A stretch of 64,000 nt of DNA, taken from Symbiodinium sp. CCMP2592 (lineage: Eukaryota; Sar; Dinophyceae; Suessiales; Symbiodiniaceae). Where the stretch lies: NCBI GenBank assembly GCA_905221615.1, contig CAJNDT010005557.1, positions 667,630 to 731,629 of the forward strand, given 5' to 3'. Each line of letters begins with the position of its first letter. Within the stretch, counting starts at the first letter, position 1. The notes under the pieces are model-generated. The model was not told the origin of the DNA. It made no database searches and saw nothing but the letters and a program-made list of their open reading frames with translations. Both the position numbers and the translations under genes were made by a program. Shown piece by piece: positions 10,001-18,100 of the stretch.

Positions 10001-11992
10001 TACGTGGAGCGTGCTGTGTTTCAGTACCATCCGGTGCGGGGGCATCTGCGCCCCGCCGCCATCGCGGACGTCCTTGCGCCGCCGTTTTTGCCTCCTCCTG
10101 AACCGCCTCTACGCCAGTCTTATGTGCGCGCCCTGCCCGCCAAATGGCGAGCGGTGGTTGTCACACTGGCGCGTGCCATCCATGGGGGGTACCAGGGCTT
10201 TACATTGCACCAGGGATTTTGTTTCAACGGCCAGTCCAAAAGTCAAGCCTCTCAATTTGGTTATGACCAATGGTCGTCGGTGTACGAAGATGTATGGCAT
10301 GATGCGGCGGAACAGAAAAGGGAATATCAAGGATATGATGGAGCAATTGTGCCTCACGTGGTCAATTTCGCCGAAAACAAGCCCAAGGAGGGTCTGGTGA
10401 TCCAATTCCTCGACCACGATGGAAGGTTGGTCCATGCTTACAAGAATCCTTACAGCCGGTGGAAGTACCGTATCACTATCAAAGATGCTCCAAAGGCAGT
10501 GACGGTATGGACATTGATAGGAGTCGATGAGGAGAACTGGTGGAATGAGTATGCTCCAGGCAAGGATTGCATCGCCCAGCATGCTCCCGATTCTCACTAC
10601 GACCCTGGGCTGCAAGTAAATGTTCTGAGTATGGGGCGAGAAGTTGACGACGCCATGTGCGCCTACATCTTTGATGTGGTGGAAGCAAGGAAAGACAACC
10701 CTAACTCCGTAATCTTCATTGGTGCAGGGGTGTTGGGCAAGAATTCGTGGCTGAGTCGGAAAATCGCTGACAACCCTGAAAGGGCCAAATTGCGGACAGA
10801 CTACCCATGGGGGGAGGTCGTCCAAAGAATTGCGCGCAGAGCGGCATCATGGGGGTTCCAAATCATCATCGAAGTACCTCCTCGAGTACCAGTCCAGGAA
10901 ACCAAGCAGTACAAGGGACTTCAGGAAGATGCCATGTGGAAGAGCATCAAGATCCAAGGATGCACTCACGGGCAACGTTATACCTTTCGGGATCCTGTAT
11001 CTCCCGGAACCGCCGTTGAGCTCGGCTACTGCAAGGATGAATGGGAGTACATTGCCGCAAACGTCGCGCTGCATCCTAAGTCGTCTGATGTGTGCTCGTC
11101 CAAACATTTGCACATGACTGATTCGGACGCTAAGGATCGATCTGATAAATGCGAGTTGACTAGCCAAATCTCCAGAAGATTGCTTAAAGCCTTGAAATTT
11201 CAGGCAACTGGCGATGGGAGATTGGTAGCCATGCCGTCGAAGGCTGGTGGACGGAAGCCAGACCGCATGATTGTTGACCTCTGTGGCTTGGGTAACGGCT
11301 ACGCCGTACCTAAGTCCACTAAGGGTTGCTCTCGCATAACTTGCAAGGAGCTGATCAGCTCCAAAGCCGATGAGGACAACCTTATCGGTATGATGAAGGA
11401 TGCGTGCCGGAACGACCTGCGCACACCTGTGCTATTCGTGGCATCGCTTTTGCGATCAGGTGCTGGTCCTGGAAGTAGTGAAGGGGCTTGCGTGGGGGGT
11501 GAAAAACGTTCTGGTGGGAAGTACAAGGTTTTCAGAAGTGTCTTGAAATCTCTCAAACGCCTGCTGAAGAAGTGTGCGGAATTTTCCGACGTCTATTTTT
11601 CGCTTGACATGCCTTCTTCATGTTCATGTTGGTCTTGGCCAGAGTTGCATGCTCTTGTTTCAAGTGGCAAGGTGACGAAGGTTAAGGTTGATGATCATGT
11701 TGGTGCTGATGGCGATGGTGGTGGACGCAGGATCATGTTCTCTAACATGCCTGAAGCGGACCGTTTGGTGATGAGACTGAATGATTGCTTGGACCATGAT
11801 TCGAAGAACAGTTTGTCGCAGCGCATTGATGTCTCATGGCGGTCAATTGCGAGGAATGTTCGCAGCCTTGTTCGAGCTCATGTCAGTGTCAGTCATGTTG
11901 CACATGAATCTGAGGACATTGCATGGCAGCAACATCAGTGTGTAGACGCTGATGAAGGGGCTATTAGACAGCCCCAACTAAGGAACAACTAA
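1094..11992 (+). CDS. gag-pol: copia-type Gag-Pol polyprotein, 3632 aa (ORF1)
   Basis: One uninterrupted frame with the pieces needed to package, reverse-transcribe and integrate the element. Order seen, with approximate residues: basic Ser/Arg-rich start; coiled coil 200-470; acidic Asp/Glu stretch 697-736; capsid-like helical region 778-996; two CCCH zinc fingers (C1085-C1094-C1100-H1104 and C1131-C1140-C1145-H1149); aspartic protease DTG at 1379-1381; compact HHCC finger H1613-H1617-C1624-C1627; integrase core with D1656, D1720, E1751; RVT_2-type reverse transcriptase about 2264-2506 with YVDD at 2466-2469; RNase H with D2692, E2737/E2739, DDNQ near 2778 and ADIHTK near 2824. Integrase before RT defines Ty1/copia. 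Residues 2860-3632 follow RNase H and have no counterpart in ordinary copia Pol. Gag uses CCCH fingers in place of the usual CCHC knuckle. The start is the first ATG after the LTR, 64 nt downstream. Intact catalytic residues suggest a functional copy. Confidence 0.95.
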   Translation: MNSGSSQDTTMTFGADVAAPAVGESTADDTVVQSVDSSTEDDKGQSSALAIAKAVPKGKAKSLPRASTPSRPTSTGSRTGKASERRAEASGFQAPRTTSRAKDKGVKTLEKKSRPSSSRSSSARSRTSATRGRDKSMTWNRMVTNQPRDTDDLDMTLDTIPARGDASSVATPAIADGPNAYQELTISQQFEASNLAQQMYYRSQVQEYEGIVQTLMDKIKEMQQEDEGSGIRIEELERQRDHACLAMRHINNVNQEMKRDYETALFRMDEQNSAQQRQAHAVAEELAQQLHVFRTEAATNFVQLEARAQGDGELMAREYERLTHELHEHARENLVLRSNTASSEQALQAMQERFHLVKNQELRAVNEIQGLAGNSAAIEQERFRLRERLGEEEEYRKMAVKRMQEAEDRLHQNEDHARRSLPTLHDELSELRKTLKAQEDLQARTRSELEAARNSNQGGATRPSSMPMSSRTTESGWEHVGKEVMPAFSVGDEVRSPEIRSPSQVSPVAKEKFAFSESDKDKNLVMDGIPFTGGNFFTGRSSMPIVADAMPEHYVPGISSPALARSTPSAATLFGIPSGFHGKSDAAAVRDRQLRELLGDRGMLGSKSTASASSSRPVGIDGVTASTKGNDLVGPPVAYDDSIHEARRRQIEKEIAEQYEEKIADLRSEVLKAQKAEQRLRADRDEWRLFAETIQENHGDDDGDEAGDENGEDEHDEGTGTGYDPPDPPDDDDDKKKGGGGKPESDPGSHARDPDGDADPEVTEVRISRREADKVTVPPWPTLTHLNNWRSVCTANVLGASADPHHEDWMLWLAPAFNPFPDVEALNDSGHKKFKSIDVKLGIAMVAMLRAGGDKSADLYLEVNRKANDYISRPDVKIIKGRQVIAMMYESFRTHDRLDMIITLEYLVKLQYQGDNKLHTFKQTWLEVLGRMRPEDIPSKTALRDCLYSKIKDSPAMKMDLGMHYEHLPYNHEDRSYDNLMKIIDRTIMRRREQSNLTQTQIGLRQMLEGKDLLAAPAKVPEKPTPNAAPSAKVKASPTKPDKATPVLPQSKAKSHAKTKPKPKKKTRSESADNRGDKSKKQIRCKFHFTDAGCRNGDKCPFSHSKKTPERPFTPRTRTPSPSGGGGNRICYSFKNTGSCSRENCPFKHEAAATPAPEPKAKAKAKSEAKAAPAKPNAKAKALPAAPAIRLCRRWNPSAPAIWKRSSKQDEEESDCPSVDSDADSDCSTDDESSGTTTSTRKVIKRNVTFANDVKFISSCPRRSKKDKERKVKYVDMEAFINDEDRAVSLEFAKHKARLRAQIMRDMVDDDDDQCGDRVSFVRIPGTSRVEEVSFYDGEDSIVERELDAAHSKRIINQGLFKCMVQPVILKKKIKFLMDTGCGHDLISQKKIEKHSLETLVTPEPISFQTANGITDTDLVSNFQTESFEEPINAYVLDDTPSVLSIGKRCMNFNYGFVWPPGREPFMINPQGKRISLFVNGDIPYVRAGSSKSLVHDDPEAKAITEIFKGALTAGNVDVSVAAAAEAAPGEIEAEEEGDDHERPPDPEPQEPPIEEVPESEAGRPPDDDEGKGVGEIPLDGDDEVIIDVEGDGAPSRKARVGTLKAEAKTLAHLCTHRYRNPYCESCIRAKMKHLRTQRGAFQRVIKHWGDLVTFDFLDMRKAAEAGIGLDDGAREVLVIRDIATKMIAAIPTASRSTDEVVMAIRRLMGRRKIHMAYSDEAPEFDSAMAQLKIVIDHSLPGKPSNNSLAERSNQEVINTVAASMLHAGLPAQYWSFALNCVMQNLNVEDVEGDGDSAWKRMTGKDFEGKAIPFGAKVFFKPTDTRPKTYGNKFDPKGIPGIFAGYIITAGQGWSKKYRVWDMKEFANANLSMDASVPRKLMRPYETEVIYFPEEITFPLKAEYERMNSTIEGLRDNVDLAGKEIKDVDDGDDGPPGGNGGDGDDDDPNGLLPPPDPGEDPDLQDIDPSDIETEPLGEVFKSAEHEAIDAIGDKRLEELDEELGLRAAPPPSEPKVTGKDRRSPREVGPTGRLIPEGDIEEPGEIIKILKEKKLAPEEIEHWSTGKKGDGIVYLTDDGEACKIDKRGVPYKIRSDGRRTLPTRRPIHSYSPEAWKKMSEAEKKAAYKKEKRDKARVAKKDRKKAVIGKKIVTKILDNMIFPKIVPCEEIDLQLNVSVDDDDGWSWAQSYVDQYTQEQFLADVVPAVPAHMVMDDNWIPSMPCTTSHRNVHREKNHAGGSCFNAMVTRPVTRKEMINNPKAMEAFMKEWKGLWDQEVFDFSTTREYDDVVAEAKKKGEKVHMARVHGLIYEKNYQLKEDDPARKFKGRGVLLGDQVKDQNMEAALFQDLGNSPATFDASRWADYYGCLPGNDVQMADAIQAYIQARLSGTPCWVELPDEAWHPSAKRHKFRRPVCRLIKALYGHPDAGTMWEQHCHTAVQKVGFKPIGDEWPSLYFHPQMKLLLVIYVDDLKMAGPKENLPKGWDMLRQELRLEEETPLGLYLGCRISKGEATLHDKTKVQTVTYDMETYLDMTVKKYCDVTGFDPTKFKTVPSPSPAEETKNHPARAPAQSGKSHRCTWCGHTMPVDKDGRLVPPPPIPKAPEEEEINEANRGALAPQAASILMKLLYAARICRFDLLRSINNLARKITKWTKKEDALLHHLMAYVHQSKHHMMIGWVGNSLEDSSIGLFADADYAGCGESLKSTSGAHLHIQGSHTRFPLAGLSKRQGCLSHSTPEAEIVAADFAMSRLGLPAITLWQQLGGQDPNFVFYDDNQTMIGVIRTGKNPTMRHLERTHGICIGWMHSIFQEGYVSLAYEVTAKMSADIHTKSFKDSVSWTHACQLVNIFPPDLIGSQEIMDLMRPTHTQSTDEKGQQHYSFKSEVPCFPYTQTPILPQVLYRAGLSSKEGLQEHDSVDPILVVKFPRMLRGPPSALPPGRYLRSTWILREGQWHQMEDRAAILDAPGKFDRYVERAVFQYHPVRGHLRPAAIADVLAPPFLPPPEPPLRQSYVRALPAKWRAVVVTLARAIHGGYQGFTLHQGFCFNGQSKSQASQFGYDQWSSVYEDVWHDAAEQKREYQGYDGAIVPHVVNFAENKPKEGLVIQFLDHDGRLVHAYKNPYSRWKYRITIKDAPKAVTVWTLIGVDEENWWNEYAPGKDCIAQHAPDSHYDPGLQVNVLSMGREVDDAMCAYIFDVVEARKDNPNSVIFIGAGVLGKNSWLSRKIADNPERAKLRTDYPWGEVVQRIARRAASWGFQIIIEVPPRVPVQETKQYKGLQEDAMWKSIKIQGCTHGQRYTFRDPVSPGTAVELGYCKDEWEYIAANVALHPKSSDVCSSKHLHMTDSDAKDRSDKCELTSQISRRLLKALKFQATGDGRLVAMPSKAGGRKPDRMIVDLCGLGNGYAVPKSTKGCSRITCKELISSKADEDNLIGMMKDACRNDLRTPVLFVASLLRSGAGPGSSEGACVGGEKRSGGKYKVFRSVLKSLKRLLKKCAEFSDVYFSLDMPSSCSCWSWPELHALVSSGKVTKVKVDDHVGADGDGGGRRIMFSNMPEADRLVMRLNDCLDHDSKNSLSQRIDVSWRSIARNVRSLVRAHVSVSHVAHESEDIAWQQHQCVDADEGAIRQPQLRNN

Positions 11993-12104
11993 GGTCTGAC
12001 CAGACGGATCGGGGAAGGGTGCCTCTTACGGAGAACCCGGAACCGTGAAGTCGAGTAGGGTGTAGGGACTTCCCTCCTACGGAGGAAGGACCGAAACCCG
12101 AGCC
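11993..12104 (+). promoter_or_regulatory. inter-ORF spacer with repeated CTCYTACGGAG and a hairpin
   Basis: 112 nt separate the ORF1 stop from the ORF2 ATG, and ORF2 is in another frame, so it cannot be made by simple readthrough. CTCYTACGGAG occurs at 12023-12033 and 12075-12085. The second copy sits in a hairpin (12069-12088, 8 paired bases, one bulged C, loop TAC) 17 nt before the ORF2 ATG. It may serve reinitiation, internal entry or splice-acceptor choice; this is inference. Confidence 0.4.
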
Positions 12105-15100
12105 ATGGCTGAAAGCTACAATGCCTACGAGCTGGCCTTCGAAGGAGTGGACCACGAAGAAGTTTTCCCGTCTGGTGGGATGATGCGAACGTTTCTGAAG
12201 TTCCACAAGTTCCTGGAGATGTATTCTGGGGATTCGTCGCAGAGCGTCTCGCTCCCGCCGAAGATTACGAAAGACAAAGTGGTCGACAATGATCTCATTC
12301 GCACATGGGCAGCGTTCAAAGCACCTCCGTTGGTCTTGCTGTTCACGTGTGCAAATCTGTCGCCAGGAGGGGATCTTTCCATTCGAGTCCGAGAAATCCT
12401 CAAAGCTTGCTTATTTGCTGCCCCTGAGGAGTACATGGACAAACCCTATGGGGAGATACTCGCCATGGTCATCAAGTTTGGTGGAGGTCTCAAACACATT
12501 GTTGCTGACTACGAGGGGAAGTTCAATGCCATCACCAGGTTCATGGTGGATGAGGAAGTGATCCGCGATGATGCAAAATTGGCTGTGGTTGAACTGGAAC
12601 AAGAACGAAAGCAAGTTCGGTTCGACTTGAACACTGCAACAAGGAACATCGTCAGTGCGGACGGGTACTACAACCTCGCCGTTCTCATCAACTCCGTGGA
12701 GACGCCCTACCAGACTGTGACAGACACGAGAATTCAACAATGGTATACGGTGAATCAGGACTACTACCACAAGTTGCCTATGTCGGGTAGAGCACCTGAC
12801 CAATCAGACCTGTTGGCGGAGCCTACGTTATGTAGGGTGTGCAAGCTGATGTACATGTTCGCAAAACACACTGGGTATGGACTACGGACCTACAACCAAG
12901 AATGTGCAGCGAACAACGATGGCGCTACGCCAATCAACGTTCACCAGCTGGCTTTGATGATGCGCACAATGCCTCAAGGCATGGGACATCCGCTCGCCTT
13001 TGCGATGAACTCGCTCCAGGCGTTCAGTGTCTGTCTCCACGTGCTTCATTCCTACGTATCATGGGTTGATCCAGATACTGGACACCCGCATTACAGATGG
13101 TCCAACGATGTGCTCCCTGATTCCGACTACACCACGTATTCTTTCCTCAAGCACCATGTGGATGCGGTATGTGCAGATCAAGACAGGAACGGTTTCCAAT
13201 TGCCGGATGCGTTCCGTAGCTACACCTGGAATCAATGCGGAGTTGAATCTGGGTATGTGGTCGACTGCTCTACCAAACGCGCCACGTTGAGCATATGGGA
13301 AGCAGAATTCCAACAGATGGGGGCACCAAGTCCGCTTATGCAAGATGATGGCCTATTTCCGCCCAATCTTCAACGGCATCCTAGCTGGGTGTACTCAACG
13401 GGGAGGGTGGCGATGCCTACGGCAAGCAACCTCGAACCGGAAGGAATCGTGCACCCTGAGCATGGAAGAACGCCGGGACAACCACAAGGATCCGCTACCG
13501 AGCCTCGAGCCACCCCTAGCCACGGACCAAAGAGGGCAAGGACGGACGAGGCAACGGCATCGGCGTCATCATCTTCTGCGGCACCTCCTCCACAACCACC
13601 GACTTCGCAACCGGAAGAGGAACCATCGCAACCGACATGGGAGGAAGCTCCAATCCCCGCTGGCGCTCAGGAAAGTTGGTACCATTATGTCAACATCGAT
13701 GAAAAGGGCTGTCGCTCGAGCTTGCTGGCGACGACCCGTGATCAAGACGAGTACCCACCTACCATTGATGAGACGCCAAAGTTCGTGGCCAACCACGACG
13801 TGGGGACCACACCAATTCAGCATTACGTCAGAAGACTGGTGACCTACTTGGCAAGGATTCGTTCCGTCTCTCAAAGTGACGACAAGGGTCTCAACCTGAA
13901 GGTCTACGTGAAGCTGAGCACGAAGATGTGGTTACGGATGTATTCGCGGCTGTACCATGCATTGGCATTGGTGTCGTGCGTGCATCTTCCTTCTCCTCCA
14001 ATGCTTACCTCGGCTGTGATGATCGAGGCAGACAGCGATCTTGTCGACAACGATGAAATTCCGGCAGAAGCAAGGATCAACACCATGAACACGCTGAACG
14101 GATTTCGCAATAGTTTGGGTATGGGTGGCAAGCCTGATGCTGCGACTATGCGCTCTCAATGCACAATCCTCGTCCAAGACTTTGACATGGTCGCAAGGAC
14201 TAGAGGGTCATCGCATACAGTGAGAGAGAATCTCGTCATGCATGGATGGAGTGAGATCTACATTGTGAGCCCGTCGATCACCGCAGGTGCCAACTACAAC
14301 TTCCAAGTCACAAAGGGATCGTTGGAATCTGTGAATGAGACATTGGATGGCTTGACTGAAGAGCAGCTTGCAACCGTCACGTTGCATTACCATCTGTCTC
14401 TCCAGGCGATCCTCATCGAGAACATATCATTTCCGATGAGTGAGGTCGGAGACGGAGCAGCGATTCGTGCTGACTTGCAGCGACAGCTCAAGGTCACGTA
14501 CGTTGACCCCATCATTGCGGCAGGGAAGCGTACCACGCGCCCTCCAATTGTCAACATCAATCATGACTTACGGTTCGTTGGAGCAGCCAGCAATTACCTT
14601 CGACAGAAAGCTTCTATGTTCAACGGCTTCCATGCGCTGGGAATGTATATTGAACTGGAGTTGCGGGCCCGAGCATGCGTGGTGATTCATGGATCTTCGT
14701 TTTGGTCAAGAATGTACAGCCAGGCGAAACATGCGTCGTCAGGCGTGCATACACTGTCAGTCGAAAAGGTGCCACCACCGGACAATCGGGTCAGGTTCAA
14801 ATTGGGCCTAGCTATCTACGAGAAGCAGCTGTTCTGCGAGAAGATGGTATCCACGTGCTTTGTTGAGGCATCGAAAGTTCGCTCATGGGACGAAACAGTC
14901 CGAACCGACTCAGTCGCTCACCCGTCGCTTGTCGAGATTTGGGAGGACAAGAGTGAAGTCAAGACGTCCACCAAGATTTCGCAGACATGGTTTACGGGGG
15001 AACAGCAGCAACAGATCAGGTCGGGTGCCCAGGGTGACACGGTCGCTGAATCGTCCACAGTCACCTGGCAGGATTTTGACATCGCCATGACCGTTCCCGA

Positions 15101-18100
15101 GGCCTACTACGACAACAGGCACTACTGGTTCAGGATCGACACCTATGCGACCCTGAACACTGGTTATGTCAAAGGGAGAACGTTCTATTGCCCTGGATGT
15201 GAAGCAATGAAGTTGGCTGAGTGCTACGCACAAGCCTTCTTCAAGCCGACCGGAAACGGGTATCCTGGACACTGCATTGGGTGCGCGCATACTTCAGCCT
15301 TGAAGATGCAGCATCAAATCGGCTCCTTCAATGACTTGATCACGTCCCAGAAGTACACCTTGGCTTGCGCAAAGCACCTTTATGACCTGAGGCTTCAATT
15401 CGTGGATCCTCGAGTGGACATCAAGGAGTTCCTCAAAGTTTGTGCAGAGATGGTCTATGAAGACATCGGCAAGACGGTTTCTCACTACGGTGGTCTCCGA
15501 ATCACAGCCAGTCAGGCCATCGAGTACGCGGCATGGGGAAAGGCCAAACAGTTGGCGTGGGACAGAGGGTACGACTCCGAAGGCAAGACATGCTACATCT
15601 GCTACTACGATGCCGGGAACTGCGCTTATGCTGGTTTCATGAGGATGCTTTTGACTCCGGAAGAGCGCCAAGAATGCTACAGAGGGTCAGTCTTGCCCAA
15701 GGAAGAGCTCCTGGGTGACACAGTGGAGCTGGCGCTCGGGCTTCTTACAATTGCAATGAGACACCCAAGTCATTTTATGAATTGGGGTGGCCTTGAGGGA
15801 GCAAATGCGTGCGCGAGAGGAATCGAAAGGTCATTCTTCCGCTACGCGTCGGCCGAAGCCATCGAGCTGATCACGGTTGACTCCCCGCGCAAAAGGACAC
15901 CGCCCAAGAAGAATGAAGCAGTCGCTGAGATCGTCAACAACATGTCCGCTGACCTCGTGATTGATTTCACAGTGATCGTCGATGGTGATATCTACCCTGT
16001 AGAGATTGCGAGAACCGACGAGACACAGGCCGCTGACAACGTCACGGACGATCCAGGGTTCTCAGTTGCTCCACCAATACCTGCACAGGACCTGGATGTG
16101 GATGCGCAACCCGAAGAAGAGCAAGGTGCAGAAGGCCCTGATCCCAGGCATGCAATTCGTGAAGGATTTGTCACGCAGCTTCAGGACTATGTTGGTGTAC
16201 TCGCTCAGGGCGAAATGTCAGTCGGAAGCGACCGCATCACGTTCTGTGTCGCTTGTGGCAGTGATCTACACACTCTGTCAAATTGCACAGAAAATGCTGC
16301 AACCCGGGATCTGGTACTTCGAGGCGTCCAGATTATCAAGGAAAGTCTTCTTCGATATCCACGTCGAGTACCTACACAAGAGGCTGAGCCAATGGACGTT
16401 GACACCACAGATCATGTGAGTGTTGCATCCTCGGACCGACGACCCAAGGCCAAAGCCCGACCGCGACGCGGAGGCGAAGCCGTACGGGGTGATGTGGTCT
16501 TGATCCGTTATGAGAACAAACACAATCTCTGCACGGATGTGGAGAACCGTCGGGGCCTAAATGATGCTTGTGGCGTACCACTGCAGGAATCGGGACCAGA
16601 GAATAGCCAGCGAGTGGTGGACATCATTGAGCAGCTTTCGGACCATCGCGACCGACGCCTACCTCAACGAGGAGACCGTCCTAGCTTTGCTTACGATGAA
16701 AACACTCATAGCTACACCAATCCAGGCTATGAATCCATCGGCGGCGGAAGGCCAATCCGGTGCGGGATTCTCGACCTGATCCCAACCAAGGGTGCAAGCT
16801 TCATCAACAATCGGTGGGACATCGTGAACGAAGTTGTCCTTCGCAACATCACCCGTCAGCGCAGGTTGAACGCGGATTGGGCGCTATCATGCATCCAGTC
16901 TGACTTGCGCCACAGAATCGCCAGGCGCCCAGGCTCAGAATGGCTTGACAACAGGTGCCAGGTGGCATTCAACAGTGTCATCAAATGTGATGAAGGAGGA
17001 TGGGTGATGATCGAAGACTTGGTGAGGCATGAGCCACTATGGACCCATGAAAGCAGACGCATCACCGAAGGGGTCTCAAGGACCGATGACCAACAGAAGA
17101 AGAGAGTGTACAATGAAAGACTTCAGCTATTGTTCCAGGGGAACATGATTGCAGCCACGAAACGCAACAAGGCCAAGATTCGGTTGCAGTTCCTGGGTGT
17201 GAGAGTGAAGGACCCCGGCACGGAAGTTCTTGGATCAGCAGGTTCGAACATGTTGGTATCAGTTCAGGACCAGATCACGGAGATCCAGAACAACGATCAT
17301 TGTCGGCATGGCCAGAGGTACCTGAACCTATGCAACGGCTGGGTGAAGCCATGGGCAGTTCGGGCTACGAGTGGTCACTCTGCGCATTCAGATCCCCAGA
17401 ACAATTTGCTTCAGTTGGACAAGAACAGGTTCGCAATATCTCCATCTATGACCCTCTTGCAACGTCTTGGAGGTGCGTTCCACGCTACGGCATGCCGCAA
17501 CTTGGATTCCATTGTCACGCAAGGCATCATGCCTGGTTCGGAGGACCCCGACGGGGACTTCGACCATAGGCGCCAATTCCGAGGCAACCAAGGTGGCAGA
17601 CTCCACAGCTATTGGGGGGTGTTTGCGCCGTTCGATCACCGGAACGCAACGACCAAGATGCGAGTACATGGACGAGACGCCAAGCACATGCCATTGGCGG
17701 TCCTTCATGTCCCATCGCAAGATCTTGCACGAGAGGATGGACGTATCACAGACAGCGGCATCATGATCGTTGGTCGAACGATACCTTTCCATTTCGTCAA
17801 GGAGGTATGGTTTTGCGTCCCTGATCCTCGAGATACACACTCTTTCGCTCTGGTGGAAAAGATCTACGATGAAAGGTTGGAGAAAGAGCTGGTGTTGGAC
17901 TACAATGCATCACCGTTGCTTCCCGAGTTCGAGAGATACCGAACGCCAAGCAAGATCATGGAATTGCTTTGCGAGATGCCTCCTGGACCCCACGACACAA
18001 GCAAGGAGCAGATCATTCGTGACCTCACGACTGTCCTGGAGTCCCACAGGGAGAACACGGTTCGGCATCACTACATGGACAAAGGAATCAAGTTTGTCAT

